From NCBI RefSeq assembly GCF_029626105.1, contig NZ_JARUBH010000009.1, positions 3,720,001 through 3,784,000 on the forward strand: DNA of 64,000 nt, read 5' to 3'. Under the pieces are notes generated by a model. It did not search any database and had not been told where the DNA came from. It worked only from the letters and a program-made list of their open reading frames with translations. Shown one piece after another: positions 17,223 through 26,523 of the stretch; positions within the stretch are counted from its first letter, which is position 1; the number at the start of each line of letters is the position of its first letter. The translations under genes were made by a program, and so were the position numbers. Source of the stretch: Solwaraspora sp. WMMD792 (lineage in GTDB: Bacteria; Actinomycetota; Actinomycetes; Mycobacteriales; Micromonosporaceae).

Positions 17223-18806
17223 TCACTGGTCGGAGATCTCGAACTGCCAGAACGTTTTCGTGTGCGAGGCCGCAGGCTGCCCCGGAATCCACGTCAACGC
17301 GTGGAAGTAGGGGCCGCCGTCGAACTTCCTGGCGCCGTCCCAGATGTAGCTGTCGTAGTAGGTGTTCCGCAGCTTGCAGACCAACTCGTTGTCGGCCAGC
17401 TTCTTCAGGATCTTCAGCTCGCGCTCACCGATGACGACGTCACCGATCCGCACCGTCTTCGCGGTCACCTGCCCGGCGTGGATACCGCGATATTCGCCAT
17501 CGCCCGCTCTGAAGTGGAACCCGGCCGGGTCCACTTCGAGCTGGTACGCGTACCGGCCACCGTGGTGGAACCGGATGGCGAGCGGCGTGGGCGGCACGGT
17601 GTGCGCGGCCGTGTCAGCCTGTAGCAACTCCAGGAAGACGAGTTTCTGTCCCGGCTCGACGTCGCGCGCGTCCCGGCGCAACAGCAGATGCCGGTGCTCG
17701 GCCCGGACAGCCAACTGGTACCCACCGGTGGCGTCGGTGCCGACCCCGACCTGGCCGGCCGGGTTGACGGTGAGCCGGGCGGCCTGGTTGGTGACCAGCG
17801 TCAGCGGGCTCGCCGTCCCGGTGCCCACGATCATCCCGGCCGGCGCACCGAACATCCCGGTGTCGTGCGCCATCACCCGGCCGTCCACCTTCGCTGTGCG
17901 GACCGACAGCTTGGTGGTCGCCGTGCCGACCACGTCGACGACCCGACCCCAGCCGTCGGCACCCGACAGGTCGGTGGTGCCGATGCCGACGTGGCCGTTC
18001 GCGTCGACGAAGAGCCGGGTCGTTCCGGCCGGGTCCGAGTCGTGGGTCCGCACGTGCAGGCCATGCCCGGCGGCCGACCGTCCGTCGTACTCGATGGAGA
18101 AGCCCTGGTTGGCCGCGCCGGCCCAGAACCGGATCCCGCCGCGACGCTGATCGTCGTCGGCGAACCGGAACGTCAGATGCCGGTCCTGCGGGTCGAAGTC
18201 GCCCACGTCCAGGCCGCCACCGACGGCGTCGGTGCCGATCCCGATACCGCCCGCCATCGACAGGCTGGACCGGTGGGCGGCGGTCGGGTCCACCGTGACG
18301 TCGCCGTTGGCGGCCACCGTGAGCCGGCCGAGCAGCACCGTCGGTCCCTCCAGCTCGGGCGGGGCCTCGGCGGGGGCGACCGCCGTCGTTCCGTTCGGGG
18401 CGACCGCCACGACCTTCGGCCGCTCCTCCCAGCGCCGGGCACCTACCCCGCCGTCCCCGGTCTGTCCCACGTCCGTCGGGGACTCCTGGTAGGCCAGACG
18501 CACCTCGACGTTCTGCTGGTTGGCGAATCCCGAACCCAGCGCAATATCGGTGCCGACGGCCAGGACGAGGTGCCGGCCCAGGGCGTCGACCGCCATCCCG
18601 GCGGAGACGGTGACCGTGGACGGCTCGTCCGCAGCAGTCAGGGTCAGGCCGTCGCTGACGCCGGTGAGCCGCAGCAGCCGGCTCTGCCGGCGCTCGCGGT
18701 CCAGGTGGAACTTCTGCTCGTCGATGAAGTCCTGGTCCTCCAGGAACTGCCCGTCGAAGAAGCGGACACGCTTCGATACGACGTCAGGTTGGGTGTAGTC
18801 CGCCAT
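17223..18806 (-). CDS. eCIS tail-fibre/host-binding-like protein
   Basis: 527 aa; ATG at 18806 preceded by GGAGGAGG. The N-terminus (FDGQFLEDQDFIDEQKFHLD) resembles baseplate-attachment segments of eCIS fibres. The middle carries three GxGIGT/GVGT repeats (GGIGIGTDAVGGG, GHVGIGTTDLSGAD, GQVGVGTDATGGY), a pattern typical of trimeric tail-fibre shafts. The C-terminus (ELKILKKLADNELVCKLRN, then aromatic-rich) could be the receptor-binding or chaperone-like tip. Corresponds by position to Afp13/Pvc13. Target unknown. Confidence 0.75.
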   Translation of the reverse strand: MADYTQPDVVSKRVRFFDGQFLEDQDFIDEQKFHLDRERRQSRLLRLTGVSDGLTLTAADEPSTVTVSAGMAVDALGRHLVLAVGTDIALGSGFANQQNVEVRLAYQESPTDVGQTGDGGVGARRWEERPKVVAVAPNGTTAVAPAEAPPELEGPTVLLGRLTVAANGDVTVDPTAAHRSSLSMAGGIGIGTDAVGGGLDVGDFDPQDRHLTFRFADDDQRRGGIRFWAGAANQGFSIEYDGRSAAGHGLHVRTHDSDPAGTTRLFVDANGHVGIGTTDLSGADGWGRVVDVVGTATTKLSVRTAKVDGRVMAHDTGMFGAPAGMIVGTGTASPLTLVTNQAARLTVNPAGQVGVGTDATGGYQLAVRAEHRHLLLRRDARDVEPGQKLVFLELLQADTAAHTVPPTPLAIRFHHGGRYAYQLEVDPAGFHFRAGDGEYRGIHAGQVTAKTVRIGDVVIGERELKILKKLADNELVCKLRNTYYDSYIWDGARKFDGGPYFHALTWIPGQPAASHTKTFWQFEISDQ

Positions 18807-18822
18807 CGGACCTCCTCCGGTT

Positions 18823-19449
18823 TCAGGTCGAGTCGCGCGTGCCGAGCAACGTGTTGCGGCCGAGGACGAGCCGCTCCGGCTTGCCGCCCTCGCTTTCCTT
18901 CAACTCCTCGGAGACCAGCCGCATCGTGGGCACCACGACCTTGAGCGCGTAGAACGTGTGGGCCGGCTTCTCCCGGTCGATGATCGCCCGGGCGGTCTCC
19001 TGCACCCTGCGCAGCTCGTCGCGGTCGGCGGCGCCGAGAGTCAGCTGGACCTGGAAGTAGTGTGCGGGAGTGTCGTAGTCGTCGAGGATCACCACGTCCT
19101 CCCGGGTCACCTGGTCGGCCAGGGGCCGCAGGTAGATCTCCAGCATGCGGCGCATCCCGGCCAGGGTCCCCCGCTGCCGGTACAGCGGCACGATCTCCCG
19201 GATGAAGCCACGCTTGGTGGCCGTGTCCCAGTCCGCGCGCAGACTCAGCGCCACCCACCCGGCCAGCCACGGCAGGAAGTCCTCACCGGTGTGCACCGGG
19301 TCGATGTAGTCGGCGGACCCTTCGATGGCCTGTTCCAGACCCTCGACGTCGTCGCGGCCGGTCAGGATCGCCTCGAAGGCCAGCAGGAAGCGCCCGGCGA
19401 ACGGGTCCTCCCGGAACATCGCCGGCAGGTGGTCGAGGTACCGGCTCAT
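18823..19449 (-). CDS. Phage tail protein I-like baseplate protein
   Basis: 208 aa; begins MSRYLDHLPAMFREDPFAGRFLLAFE, with the motif SADYIDPVHTGEDFLPWLAGWV and then LYRQRGTLAGMRRMLEIY, the pattern of the tail-protein-I-like phage tail domain. It would link the baseplate wedge to the fibres. The ATG overlaps the stop of the J-type gene upstream by 4 bp (ATGA). Confidence 0.85.
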   Translation of the reverse strand: MSRYLDHLPAMFREDPFAGRFLLAFEAILTGRDDVEGLEQAIEGSADYIDPVHTGEDFLPWLAGWVALSLRADWDTATKRGFIREIVPLYRQRGTLAGMRRMLEIYLRPLADQVTREDVVILDDYDTPAHYFQVQLTLGAADRDELRRVQETARAIIDREKPAHTFYALKVVVPTMRLVSEELKESEGGKPERLVLGRNTLLGTRDST

Positions 19450-20435
19450 GGCGCACCCGCCCCACTCGGCAGGTGGGTGCGGCCGTACGTGTCGTAGCCG
19501 ACCAGGTCCAGCCGGGCCAGCCGGGGCAGCTGGTGCACGTCCAACTCGATACTGGCCGCCACACCGTCGGCGCTGGTGGCGGCACCATCTGCGTCGACCA
19601 GGGTGAGCCGCACGTTCTCGATGTAGTCGAGCAGCGGTGACTGTTCGAGTACGGAGTACACCTCGGACGGGTGGATCCCCTGCCCGAAGGGCCAGCCGGT
19701 GCCGGCGGCGCCGCCGGTGAGCGGGTCGTAGAACCGGTGCAGCCGGGCCTGTGCGTCGGCGAGGGCGTCGGCCGGCGGGGCGTCCTCGCGCAGCGCCAGG
19801 TCGGCGGAGACGCCGATGTCGACGTACTGCGGGCCGACGACATGGTGGCGTACGGTCAGCAGCCGGCGCGGCTCGAGAAAGTCGTGCAGCTCGGTGGTCA
19901 GCGCATCGGTGGGCACCGGATGGGTGTCGGTCGCCGCGCCCGGCTCAGGGACGACGACGACGCTGACGTGCGCCGGGGCGACCGCAGCCGGATCGGGGCC
20001 GGCAAGGTCACGACCCGCGACGCACCGGACCCGCCGGACCGGGGCCGGCCCGGCGGACTCGCGTTGCGCCGGCCAGAGGGTGCCGACCAGGTACTCGTAG
20101 TCGTCGGCGGTCGCGGCCCGGTAGCGCTCATGCAGGTCGGCCAGGCTCTGCCGGACGGCGGCGTCGAGCCCGCCGGTGGCTGGCGGGGTCCACTCCGGGC
20201 CGTTGAGCAGCTGCAGGAAGTTGCGGGTGTGGCTCTGTGGGATCTGGTTGACCTGATACAGCTGCATCTCGGTCAGCCAGGCCAGCATCTCGACCAGGAC
20301 GATGCCGGGGTCGCTCGGGTTGTGGTCGGTCCACTCCGGCAGCAGGACCGGGATCAGCGACCGCGCCTCGCCGACGAGGTCGTCGTAGTCGCGGTCGTCG
20401 AGGTTCGGCAACGGAATCGGCACGGCGGTCCTCAC
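19446..20435 (-). CDS. Baseplate assembly protein J-like (second, shorter copy)
   Basis: 329 aa from the GTG at 20435, overlapping the upstream stop (GTGA). Starts VRTAVPIPLPNLDDRDYDDLVGEARSLIP and contains LLPEWTDHNPSDPGIVLVEMLAWLTEMQLYQVNQIP, the classic gp47/J-like core (Afp12-like). The frame extends upstream to 20861, but that is an off-frame read of the larger J gene. C-terminal half matches the J repeat WPFGQGIHPSEVY seen also in the large copy (WAFGRKPHRSDLY). Confidence 0.88.
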   Translation of the reverse strand: MRTAVPIPLPNLDDRDYDDLVGEARSLIPVLLPEWTDHNPSDPGIVLVEMLAWLTEMQLYQVNQIPQSHTRNFLQLLNGPEWTPPATGGLDAAVRQSLADLHERYRAATADDYEYLVGTLWPAQRESAGPAPVRRVRCVAGRDLAGPDPAAVAPAHVSVVVVPEPGAATDTHPVPTDALTTELHDFLEPRRLLTVRHHVVGPQYVDIGVSADLALREDAPPADALADAQARLHRFYDPLTGGAAGTGWPFGQGIHPSEVYSVLEQSPLLDYIENVRLTLVDADGAATSADGVAASIELDVHQLPRLARLDLVGYDTYGRTHLPSGAGAP

Positions 20436-23400
20436 GCTGGAAGGGTCACGGTGATCTGGTGCCGCCCGGAGTAGACCAGCGCGCGCGCCAGCCACCGGGC
20501 CAGGTCCGGAGCCACCGGCTCGGCCGCGCCCTGGGCGAGCGAACGGTCGAGGACGGCCGCCAGCCGCTCGCCGAGCACGTCGGACTCGGCCACCTGCGCC
20601 ACGTCGAGCTCGCGGACGTGGTCGACTCCGTCGATCGCGGTGACCGCCGCGTACAGGTCCGAACGGTGTGGCTTGCGGCCGAACGCCCAGCCGGTGCCGT
20701 CCGGTCCGCCGGTCAGCGGGTGCAGGAAGCGGTCCAGGGTCTGCACGACCCGCGCCTGGATCAGCCCGGCGGCCTCGGGTGTGGTGGCCACCACCGTGGC
20801 GGCGACGGTTACCTCGATCCATTCCGGTCCGGCGACCCAGAGGCCGACGGTCGGCGCACACCGGGCCCGCAGGTGCTGATCCACCTGCCGCAGCAGTCCC
20901 AGGCTGGGCACCGGTCGGGCGGCGTTGGAGACCGGGACCACGATGACCCCGACCCCGCCGACGTCGGCCTGCTGATGCTCGTCACCCGGCTGCTCGTCCG
21001 GATCGAGCCACAGGTTGAACGGGTCGAACCCGCTCGGCGGCACCGCCTGGGCCCGAGCCACCTCCGTCGAGGACTCGAACGCGAGGTCCACGTAGTCGTC
21101 GACCGTGACTGCCCGGTCGCGGTGGCGCAGCGCCTTCGGTCCCCGGTCCCGTACCCGCTCCAGCGGCTCCCAGCCCGCACCACCGGAAGCCGGCTCGTGG
21201 TTGGTCACCGAGTCCAGGTAGGGCACGGCAGATTTCAAGGTGGTGATGGTGCCCGCCGGTCGGTTGCCCTGCTCACCGCCGCCGGTGCGGTAGGTGATCC
21301 GCACGTTGTTCTGCCCAAGCGGCACCACCCGCCCCGCCTGGCCGTCGCCGAATCCGATCTCGCCGGTCGCGGCGTCGATGGTGTAGTGCCGGTCGCCCGG
21401 CCCGGAACGGTGGAAATCCGTCACCTCGTGCCAGCGTACCCAGATCTGCTCGGCGTCGTCGGTGACCGTGACCGCGCCCGGGCCGTCGGCCTCGACGAGC
21501 GCGGCCTCCTCCGGCGGTGACGGCCGCTGCGGCTCGCGCACGACGAGCCGCTGGCCGGCCAGTACCGGCGTCTGCGCGGTGGTCAGCCGTTGGCCGGCCT
21601 CGGCGACGCCGGACCCGAGGATCTCCTCGGCGATGGTGGTCGTCTGCGTCGCCCAGGTCGTGTTGGGAGAGACCCGGCGCAGGCGGGGCGGGATCGCGAA
21701 GCTGCCGCGCCGATGCCGCAGGCGCAGCCAGCACCGGTGCTGCCCGAAACGTTCCCCGGCGGTCAGGTCCGGCGGGCCGACGAAGCGGACCACACCACGG
21801 TCGCCCAGCGTCCCGGTCTCGTCGATCGCGGCCAATGGCCGCCAGCCGTCGACGCCGCTGTACTCCCACACCAGGTCGGCCCGGTCGGTCAGGTCGGCCC
21901 CGGCGAGCCGGTCGGCGGCCACCTCCTCCGGCGCCGGTGGCTCGACCTGCAGGTAGAGCGTGACCGGGCGGTTGCCGAACGGCTGGTCGAAGCCGAGGTA
22001 GAGGGCGGGGTCCCGGTGCGGATTGGGGACGAACGGGGTGACCTCCCACGGCTCGTCGCCGACACGGTGATGGGTGACGAGGCGGAAGTCGTTCTCGGTC
22101 ACGCAGGCCTGCGCCGGGACTGCGGCTGCCAGCCCGGCCCGGGACTGCCAGGACAACGTGGTGACGACCGGCGGCGCGAAGGTCGCGTCGACGAGTTCGT
22201 AGCCGCCGTCGTCGTCGTCGCGCGTGTAGTGGGCCGCGACGCCGTAGTCGCCGCCGATCAGCCGGACCCGGACCCAGTACTCCTCCACCCCGTTGACCTC
22301 GGTGGGGGCGAAACCGACCGGCGGGGTGAGCGTCACGGTGCCGCTGTCGGTGAAGGCGTACTCCGGATCGTCGACGGTCACCGTACGCCAGGCCGCGCCG
22401 TCCCAGGCCTCCCAGACGAGCCGTGGGTGACCCTCGGTGCGTACCGGCGGCACCGCGGGACCGGCCGGGTCGTCCGGGCCCGCCGGGTCGGTCGGCCCGT
22501 TGGTCAGCGTCACCTCGACGACGAGCTCCGCGCCCGGCCAGACCAGGTTCGCCGGACAGGCCAGGTAGCAGGTGTCGTTGAACCGGGGCTGCTCGCCGAA
22601 GGGACGGAAGTCCTTGGTCACGTCGATCGGGCTGGTGTTGCTGAAGGCGTGCGGCAGCGCCACCGGGTCCGGTGCCGTCTGCATCGATACGTCGATGGCG
22701 GTGATGACGGGCAGCTCCGAGTCATATCCCACGGTCACCGCCGCCAGCTGGGGCAGGGTGGCGTACGTCGCACCGTCGTCGACGATCTCGGCCCGCAGCC
22801 AGTGGCCGGACCGTCCCTGGAACAGCTCGGCCGGCCACTCGGCCGGCACCCGGAAGCTGATGTCGCCGTCGCGGGTCAGCGCCTGCGTACCGTCGCGCAG
22901 CCTGGCCGGAGTGTCGAACCCGGACGCCACCTGCGCCGTGCTGGACCGGCCCAGCGGCTGCCATTCGTCGCCGACCTTGTACGACCACACCACCTGCACC
23001 CTGGTGTCCGGGACGGCCGTTGCCGGTCGGGCGAGGGTGACGGTCAGTCGGACGACGGCACCGGGAAAAGCCGTCGCCGTCGGGACGCTGAGGTAGCACC
23101 GCCGGACCTGGCTGCTCTCGCCGAACGGGAAGACCCCCGCGACGTCAACCTGCGGGGTGCGCTGACCGGCCGCGACGGCGTCGAGGGCCAGCCCGGTAAC
23201 CGGGTGTGGCAGCGGCATGTCGAGCTGTGCGCGTAACCATCCGGCGGTGGTGCCGTTCACGTCGTACGCGGGCAGGGGCGGCAGGCCGGCGAGGGTCACC
23301 ACCAACGCGGTGTCCGCCAGCACCGTGTCGGCGTCGACCGGCTGCCACCGGGCGCCGTCCCAGTACGCCCAGGAAACCGGCCAACCGCCGAGCATCGCGA

Positions 23401-24001
23401 CGTCCGTGGTGGTCAACCGCACGGTGACGGTCTTGATCCCTTCGGTGGCGAGGACCGGGTCGCAGGCCAGGTAGAACCGGTGCGGCACCGGCTGGTCACC
23501 GGTGAAGGCAGCGAACGACTCGTCGCGCTGGCCGGTGCCCGCGGCGCTGCGGTCGGCGTAACTGTCCGTCAGCGCGTCGTCCACGAGCACGGCCTGCAGC
23601 TGGGCCGGGGTGACCACCAGGTCGGCCGCGGTCTCGAAGACGACCTCGTCGTCCTCGCCGTCGCGCGGGGTGGCCGCGACCTGGGTGCCGGCCGGGACCA
23701 CCGCTTCGGTGCGGCTGCCCGCGGCAAGGACGAAGGTGAGCGGTACGCGGGCCGGTCGCGGCGGCACCGGTCGGGTCCCGATCAGGTTGAGGAACGCGAG
23801 GTAGTCGCGTTCGGGCACCTGGTTCAGCCGCTGCACCACCAACTCGGCGTAGCGGGCGAAGATGCCGATCAGTGCCTGGCCGGCGTCGGGCCGTCCGTCG
23901 GCGCGCGGCCGCCAGTCGCTGTACCGGGTCGCCAGCGCGGTGGTCTGCGCGGCGAGCGCCGCCCGGTCGCGGGGATCGATGGGTGGGGGCTGTCCGGTCA
24001 T
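20432..24001 (-). CDS. Large baseplate assembly protein J-like (gp6/Afp11-like)
   Basis: 1189 aa, ATG at 24001 overlapping the gp25 stop. N-terminus DAGQALIGIFARYAELVVQR and LNQVPERDYLAFLNLIGTRP match the J/gp47 family start. The middle (about 200-800) is a long insertion of beta-sandwich-like repeats with many WEAWDGAAW/WEYSGVDGW motifs. The C-terminal 350 residues return to the J core (KALRHRDRAVTVDDYVDLAF). It forms the main baseplate wedge around the spike. Much larger than phage J proteins (about 300 aa) but of the usual size for actinobacterial eCIS. Confidence 0.9.
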   Translation of the reverse strand: MTGQPPPIDPRDRAALAAQTTALATRYSDWRPRADGRPDAGQALIGIFARYAELVVQRLNQVPERDYLAFLNLIGTRPVPPRPARVPLTFVLAAGSRTEAVVPAGTQVAATPRDGEDDEVVFETAADLVVTPAQLQAVLVDDALTDSYADRSAAGTGQRDESFAAFTGDQPVPHRFYLACDPVLATEGIKTVTVRLTTTDVAMLGGWPVSWAYWDGARWQPVDADTVLADTALVVTLAGLPPLPAYDVNGTTAGWLRAQLDMPLPHPVTGLALDAVAAGQRTPQVDVAGVFPFGESSQVRRCYLSVPTATAFPGAVVRLTVTLARPATAVPDTRVQVVWSYKVGDEWQPLGRSSTAQVASGFDTPARLRDGTQALTRDGDISFRVPAEWPAELFQGRSGHWLRAEIVDDGATYATLPQLAAVTVGYDSELPVITAIDVSMQTAPDPVALPHAFSNTSPIDVTKDFRPFGEQPRFNDTCYLACPANLVWPGAELVVEVTLTNGPTDPAGPDDPAGPAVPPVRTEGHPRLVWEAWDGAAWRTVTVDDPEYAFTDSGTVTLTPPVGFAPTEVNGVEEYWVRVRLIGGDYGVAAHYTRDDDDGGYELVDATFAPPVVTTLSWQSRAGLAAAVPAQACVTENDFRLVTHHRVGDEPWEVTPFVPNPHRDPALYLGFDQPFGNRPVTLYLQVEPPAPEEVAADRLAGADLTDRADLVWEYSGVDGWRPLAAIDETGTLGDRGVVRFVGPPDLTAGERFGQHRCWLRLRHRRGSFAIPPRLRRVSPNTTWATQTTTIAEEILGSGVAEAGQRLTTAQTPVLAGQRLVVREPQRPSPPEEAALVEADGPGAVTVTDDAEQIWVRWHEVTDFHRSGPGDRHYTIDAATGEIGFGDGQAGRVVPLGQNNVRITYRTGGGEQGNRPAGTITTLKSAVPYLDSVTNHEPASGGAGWEPLERVRDRGPKALRHRDRAVTVDDYVDLAFESSTEVARAQAVPPSGFDPFNLWLDPDEQPGDEHQQADVGGVGVIVVPVSNAARPVPSLGLLRQVDQHLRARCAPTVGLWVAGPEWIEVTVAATVVATTPEAAGLIQARVVQTLDRFLHPLTGGPDGTGWAFGRKPHRSDLYAAVTAIDGVDHVRELDVAQVAESDVLGERLAAVLDRSLAQGAAEPVAPDLARWLARALVYSGRHQITVTLPA

Positions 24002-24399
24002 GTCAGGTAGAAGGGGTAGACGAGGTTGAACCGGCTGTTGGTCGAGCGCACCTGGTAGTTGATCTCGATGAGCAGTCGGCGCCGGTCGGCGGGGTCAGGT
24101 GCGGCGTAGACGTCCAGCACGTCGATCCGGGGTTCCCAGCGGGCCAGTGCCTCGCGCACCGACCGGCTGACCCGACCGGCGGTGCCGATGTCGTTGACGT
24201 CGAACACGATGTCGTGGATGCCGCAGCCGAATTCCGGCCGCATCACCCGCTCGCCGGGTGCGGTGCCGAGGATGAGTCCGATCGACTGACGGATCAGTGC
24301 CTCGCCGTCGTCGCTGAGCCGGATGCCCTGCGCCGGCTCGTGGCCGACCGGGAACGCCCAGCCGGTGCCGAGAAAGCCGTGTTTCACCGTGCCGGTCAC
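23998..24399 (-). CDS. GPW/gp25-family baseplate wedge protein
   Basis: 133 aa, GTG at 24399. Pattern FLGTGWAFPVGHEP, DGEALIRQSIGLILGTAPGERVMRPEFGCGIHD is diagnostic for T4 gp25/GPW. gp25 joins wedges and nucleates sheath assembly on the baseplate. Linked by GTGA to the PAAR gene upstream and by ATGA to the J gene downstream. Equivalent to Afp9. Confidence 0.93.
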   Translation of the reverse strand: MTGTVKHGFLGTGWAFPVGHEPAQGIRLSDDGEALIRQSIGLILGTAPGERVMRPEFGCGIHDIVFDVNDIGTAGRVSRSVREALARWEPRIDVLDVYAAPDPADRRRLLIEINYQVRSTNSRFNLVYPFYLT

Positions 24400-24794
24400 C
24401 CGACCGTCACCGTGCCCGTGGCCAGCACCGTGCCGCTCGGCAGGTCCTGCGGATCGTTGCAGGTCGAGGCCAGGTCGCCGGACCTGATCGCCGGCTTACC
24501 GTTGATCTTCACGGTCGTACTGCCGCCTTCGAGGGTGGCCGTGTTCGACGGCTGCTTCTGGAACGACGTACCGGGCGCGGTGGGTACGTGCGCCGGGGTG
24601 TTCTCGGCGGTGGAGCCGGCCACCGCCGCCGGCTTGCCCATGATCTTGACATCGGCGCTCAGCCCGCCGTTGATGATCCCGGTGAAGGGATGCGGCAACG
24701 GTGTCGGTGTCGGCGCGGGTGCCCCGGGCACCATGACGATGTGGATGTCGGTCGCGTTGACCCGGTCACCCTGCTTCGCCGCGAACTGCCCCAT
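24396..24794 (-). CDS. PAAR-like spike-tip protein
   Basis: 132 aa, ATG at 24794. Repeating HxxP/IxGKPAA blocks (VKIMGKPAAVAGS, VKINGKPAIRSGD) and VNATDIHIVMVPG fit the PAAR-like cone that sharpens the spike (Afp10-like). No C-terminal effector extension: the protein ends shortly after GTVLATGTVTVG, so it carries no obvious toxin. Confidence 0.8.
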   Translation of the reverse strand: MGQFAAKQGDRVNATDIHIVMVPGAPAPTPTPLPHPFTGIINGGLSADVKIMGKPAAVAGSTAENTPAHVPTAPGTSFQKQPSNTATLEGGSTTVKINGKPAIRSGDLASTCNDPQDLPSGTVLATGTVTVG

Positions 24795-24811
24795 GAGAAC
24801 TCACCCCCCAT

Positions 24812-25456
24812 TCAGTTGATGTTGACTTGGCTGCCCTTGATGTCCAACTGCCCACTGGACTTCACCGCGAGCGCGGACTTCGCCTCGACCTTGACGTCGG
24901 CAGTGGAGGTGATCTCGACGCCGGCACCGGCCAGCCGCAGCCGCCCGCCGGCGGAGATCACCACGTCCGCGTCCGCGGTGACGGTGATCTGGTTGTCCTT
25001 CGTACTGATCACGATGCTGTTCCTACCGCTGCCGTCGACGATCTCGATGCGCTCGTCCTGCTTGGTGTCGACCAGGCGGATCACGTGCTTGCTGCGGGAG
25101 ACCATCACCCGTACGTCGTTGCGGCCGTCGGCGTTGGTGACCGGTGGGGCGTCCTTGCCGTTCCACAGCGCACCGACGACGTAGGGGACCTCCGGATTGC
25201 CGTGCTCGAAGGCGACCAGGACCTCGTCGCCGACCTCCGGTAGGAAGTAGCAGCCACGGCCAGGGCCGGCCATCGGCGAGGCCACCCGCGCCCAGTCGGT
25301 CTCGACATCGTCGGCCAGCCAGGGCAGCGCCACCTTGACCCTGGCCAGACCGTCCGGGTCGTTGTTGTTGGTGACGATGCCGATCACCACCCCGTGGTAC
25401 CGCCCGTCCGGGTGGGCCGGCTCGCCACCCGCCAACTGGTGGTAGACGTCCGTCAC
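24812..25456 (-). CDS. gpV/gp5-type baseplate spike protein
   Basis: 214 aa, GTG at 25456. OB-fold domain in the first 110 residues (YHGVVIGIVTNNNDPDGLAR, LPEVGDEVLVAFEHGNPEVP, VVGALWNGKDAPP), then a beta-helical needle of repeated ITV/DVVISAGG/VEITS segments. Trimeric central spike of the particle (Afp8 C-part). GTGA overlap with the hub gene upstream. Confidence 0.92.
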   Translation of the reverse strand: MTDVYHQLAGGEPAHPDGRYHGVVIGIVTNNNDPDGLARVKVALPWLADDVETDWARVASPMAGPGRGCYFLPEVGDEVLVAFEHGNPEVPYVVGALWNGKDAPPVTNADGRNDVRVMVSRSKHVIRLVDTKQDERIEIVDGSGRNSIVISTKDNQITVTADADVVISAGGRLRLAGAGVEITSTADVKVEAKSALAVKSSGQLDIKGSQVNIN

Positions 25457-26508
25457 GCCGCGTTCCTCCGTACTTCGAAGCTGGACCGGTAACCGGCCGC
25501 TGCGGTCACCGAGTGTTCGACGGAGACGACGTAGTACTCACCGCTGAAGGTCTCACCCGCTCCCTCGATCCGCACCACCTCGCCGGCGTGCAGGCGAGGC
25601 TGCCCGCCGCACTCGGCCTCGCCGGTGATGTAGCTCAACGCCAGGTCGTCGAACTGTCCCCGGGCAAGCTGGTCGGCACGGTCCTGGTTCGGCACCGGCA
25701 GGTCCACCCTGGTCGATCTGGTTCGGCCGAAGACCCGGCCGACCTCGCGGGGCCCGGTGACGGCACCCATCGCCGTGGACTCGGATCCGGAGCCGAACGT
25801 GGCGACGACGGCCTTCTTGGCGGCCACGTCCCAGCCCCGTACGGAGTGTTCGGCAGCCTGGCCCATGGTCCGCAGCCGGGGGGTGAACTGGGAGATGTCG
25901 TCGCCGACGCGCAGCTTCGCCGCCGGCACCCGGCCGTGCTGCGGCGGCCGGAAGGACAGCACCTTGTCCCGTACGTGAATCTCGTACCCGAGCAGCCCCG
26001 CCCTCCGCTGCAGGAACTCCAGATCGGTCTGGTTGTTCTGCAGTACGTAGTCGAGGTCGGTGCGGGTGTCGGGTACGTCGGCGCGCAGACCCGCTTCCTT
26101 GGCCAACTGCCGAGCGATGGTGCTGTCCCTGGTGCGGGTGAAGGTCCTGGTCCGCTGCCGGCGGGCCAACCGGTGTCGCAGGTCGTAGCCGCGGATGGTC
26201 AGCGTCGGCGGCCGGCCTTCCGCGAACGACGGCTCCAGGCTGGTGATCTCCCCGGTGATCGCCAGGTGCAGGTCCTTCACGTACCCGAGCGAGATCCGCA
26301 CCTCGGTGCCGACCGCGAACAGCGTGGAGTCCGACCAGGTGACCGCGAGCCGCTCCGCGTCCCAGTTCTTCAACGTCACGGTGAACATGCTCAGCGCGTT
26401 CAGGTCCTCCAGCACGGTCACCGACTCCACGTCCTTGTGGGCGTTCGGCGGCAGGCGCCGGCCACCACACCGGATCTCGAAGTCCGGCCCCGACTCGGCG
26501 GTTTCCAT
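25453..26508 (-). CDS. Phage late control gene D-like hub protein
   Basis: 351 aa, ATG at 26508. Segments YDLRHRLARRQRTRTF, STIARQLAKEAGLRADV and LQNNQTDLEFLQRRAGLLGYE are diagnostic for the gpD (gp27-like) hub. It binds the base of the spike. In Afp the hub and spike are one VgrG-like polypeptide (Afp8); here they are two coupled genes, as is common in actinobacterial systems. Confidence 0.92.
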   Translation of the reverse strand: METAESGPDFEIRCGGRRLPPNAHKDVESVTVLEDLNALSMFTVTLKNWDAERLAVTWSDSTLFAVGTEVRISLGYVKDLHLAITGEITSLEPSFAEGRPPTLTIRGYDLRHRLARRQRTRTFTRTRDSTIARQLAKEAGLRADVPDTRTDLDYVLQNNQTDLEFLQRRAGLLGYEIHVRDKVLSFRPPQHGRVPAAKLRVGDDISQFTPRLRTMGQAAEHSVRGWDVAAKKAVVATFGSGSESTAMGAVTGPREVGRVFGRTRSTRVDLPVPNQDRADQLARGQFDDLALSYITGEAECGGQPRLHAGEVVRIEGAGETFSGEYYVVSVEHSVTAAAGYRSSFEVRRNAA

Positions 26509-26523
26509 CGTCTGACTCTCCGC

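Noticed and set aside
19446-20861. 471-aa version of the shorter J protein
   Set aside because: The added N-terminus is arginine-rich shadow of the large J gene; GTG at 20435 with a GTGA overlap is the natural start.
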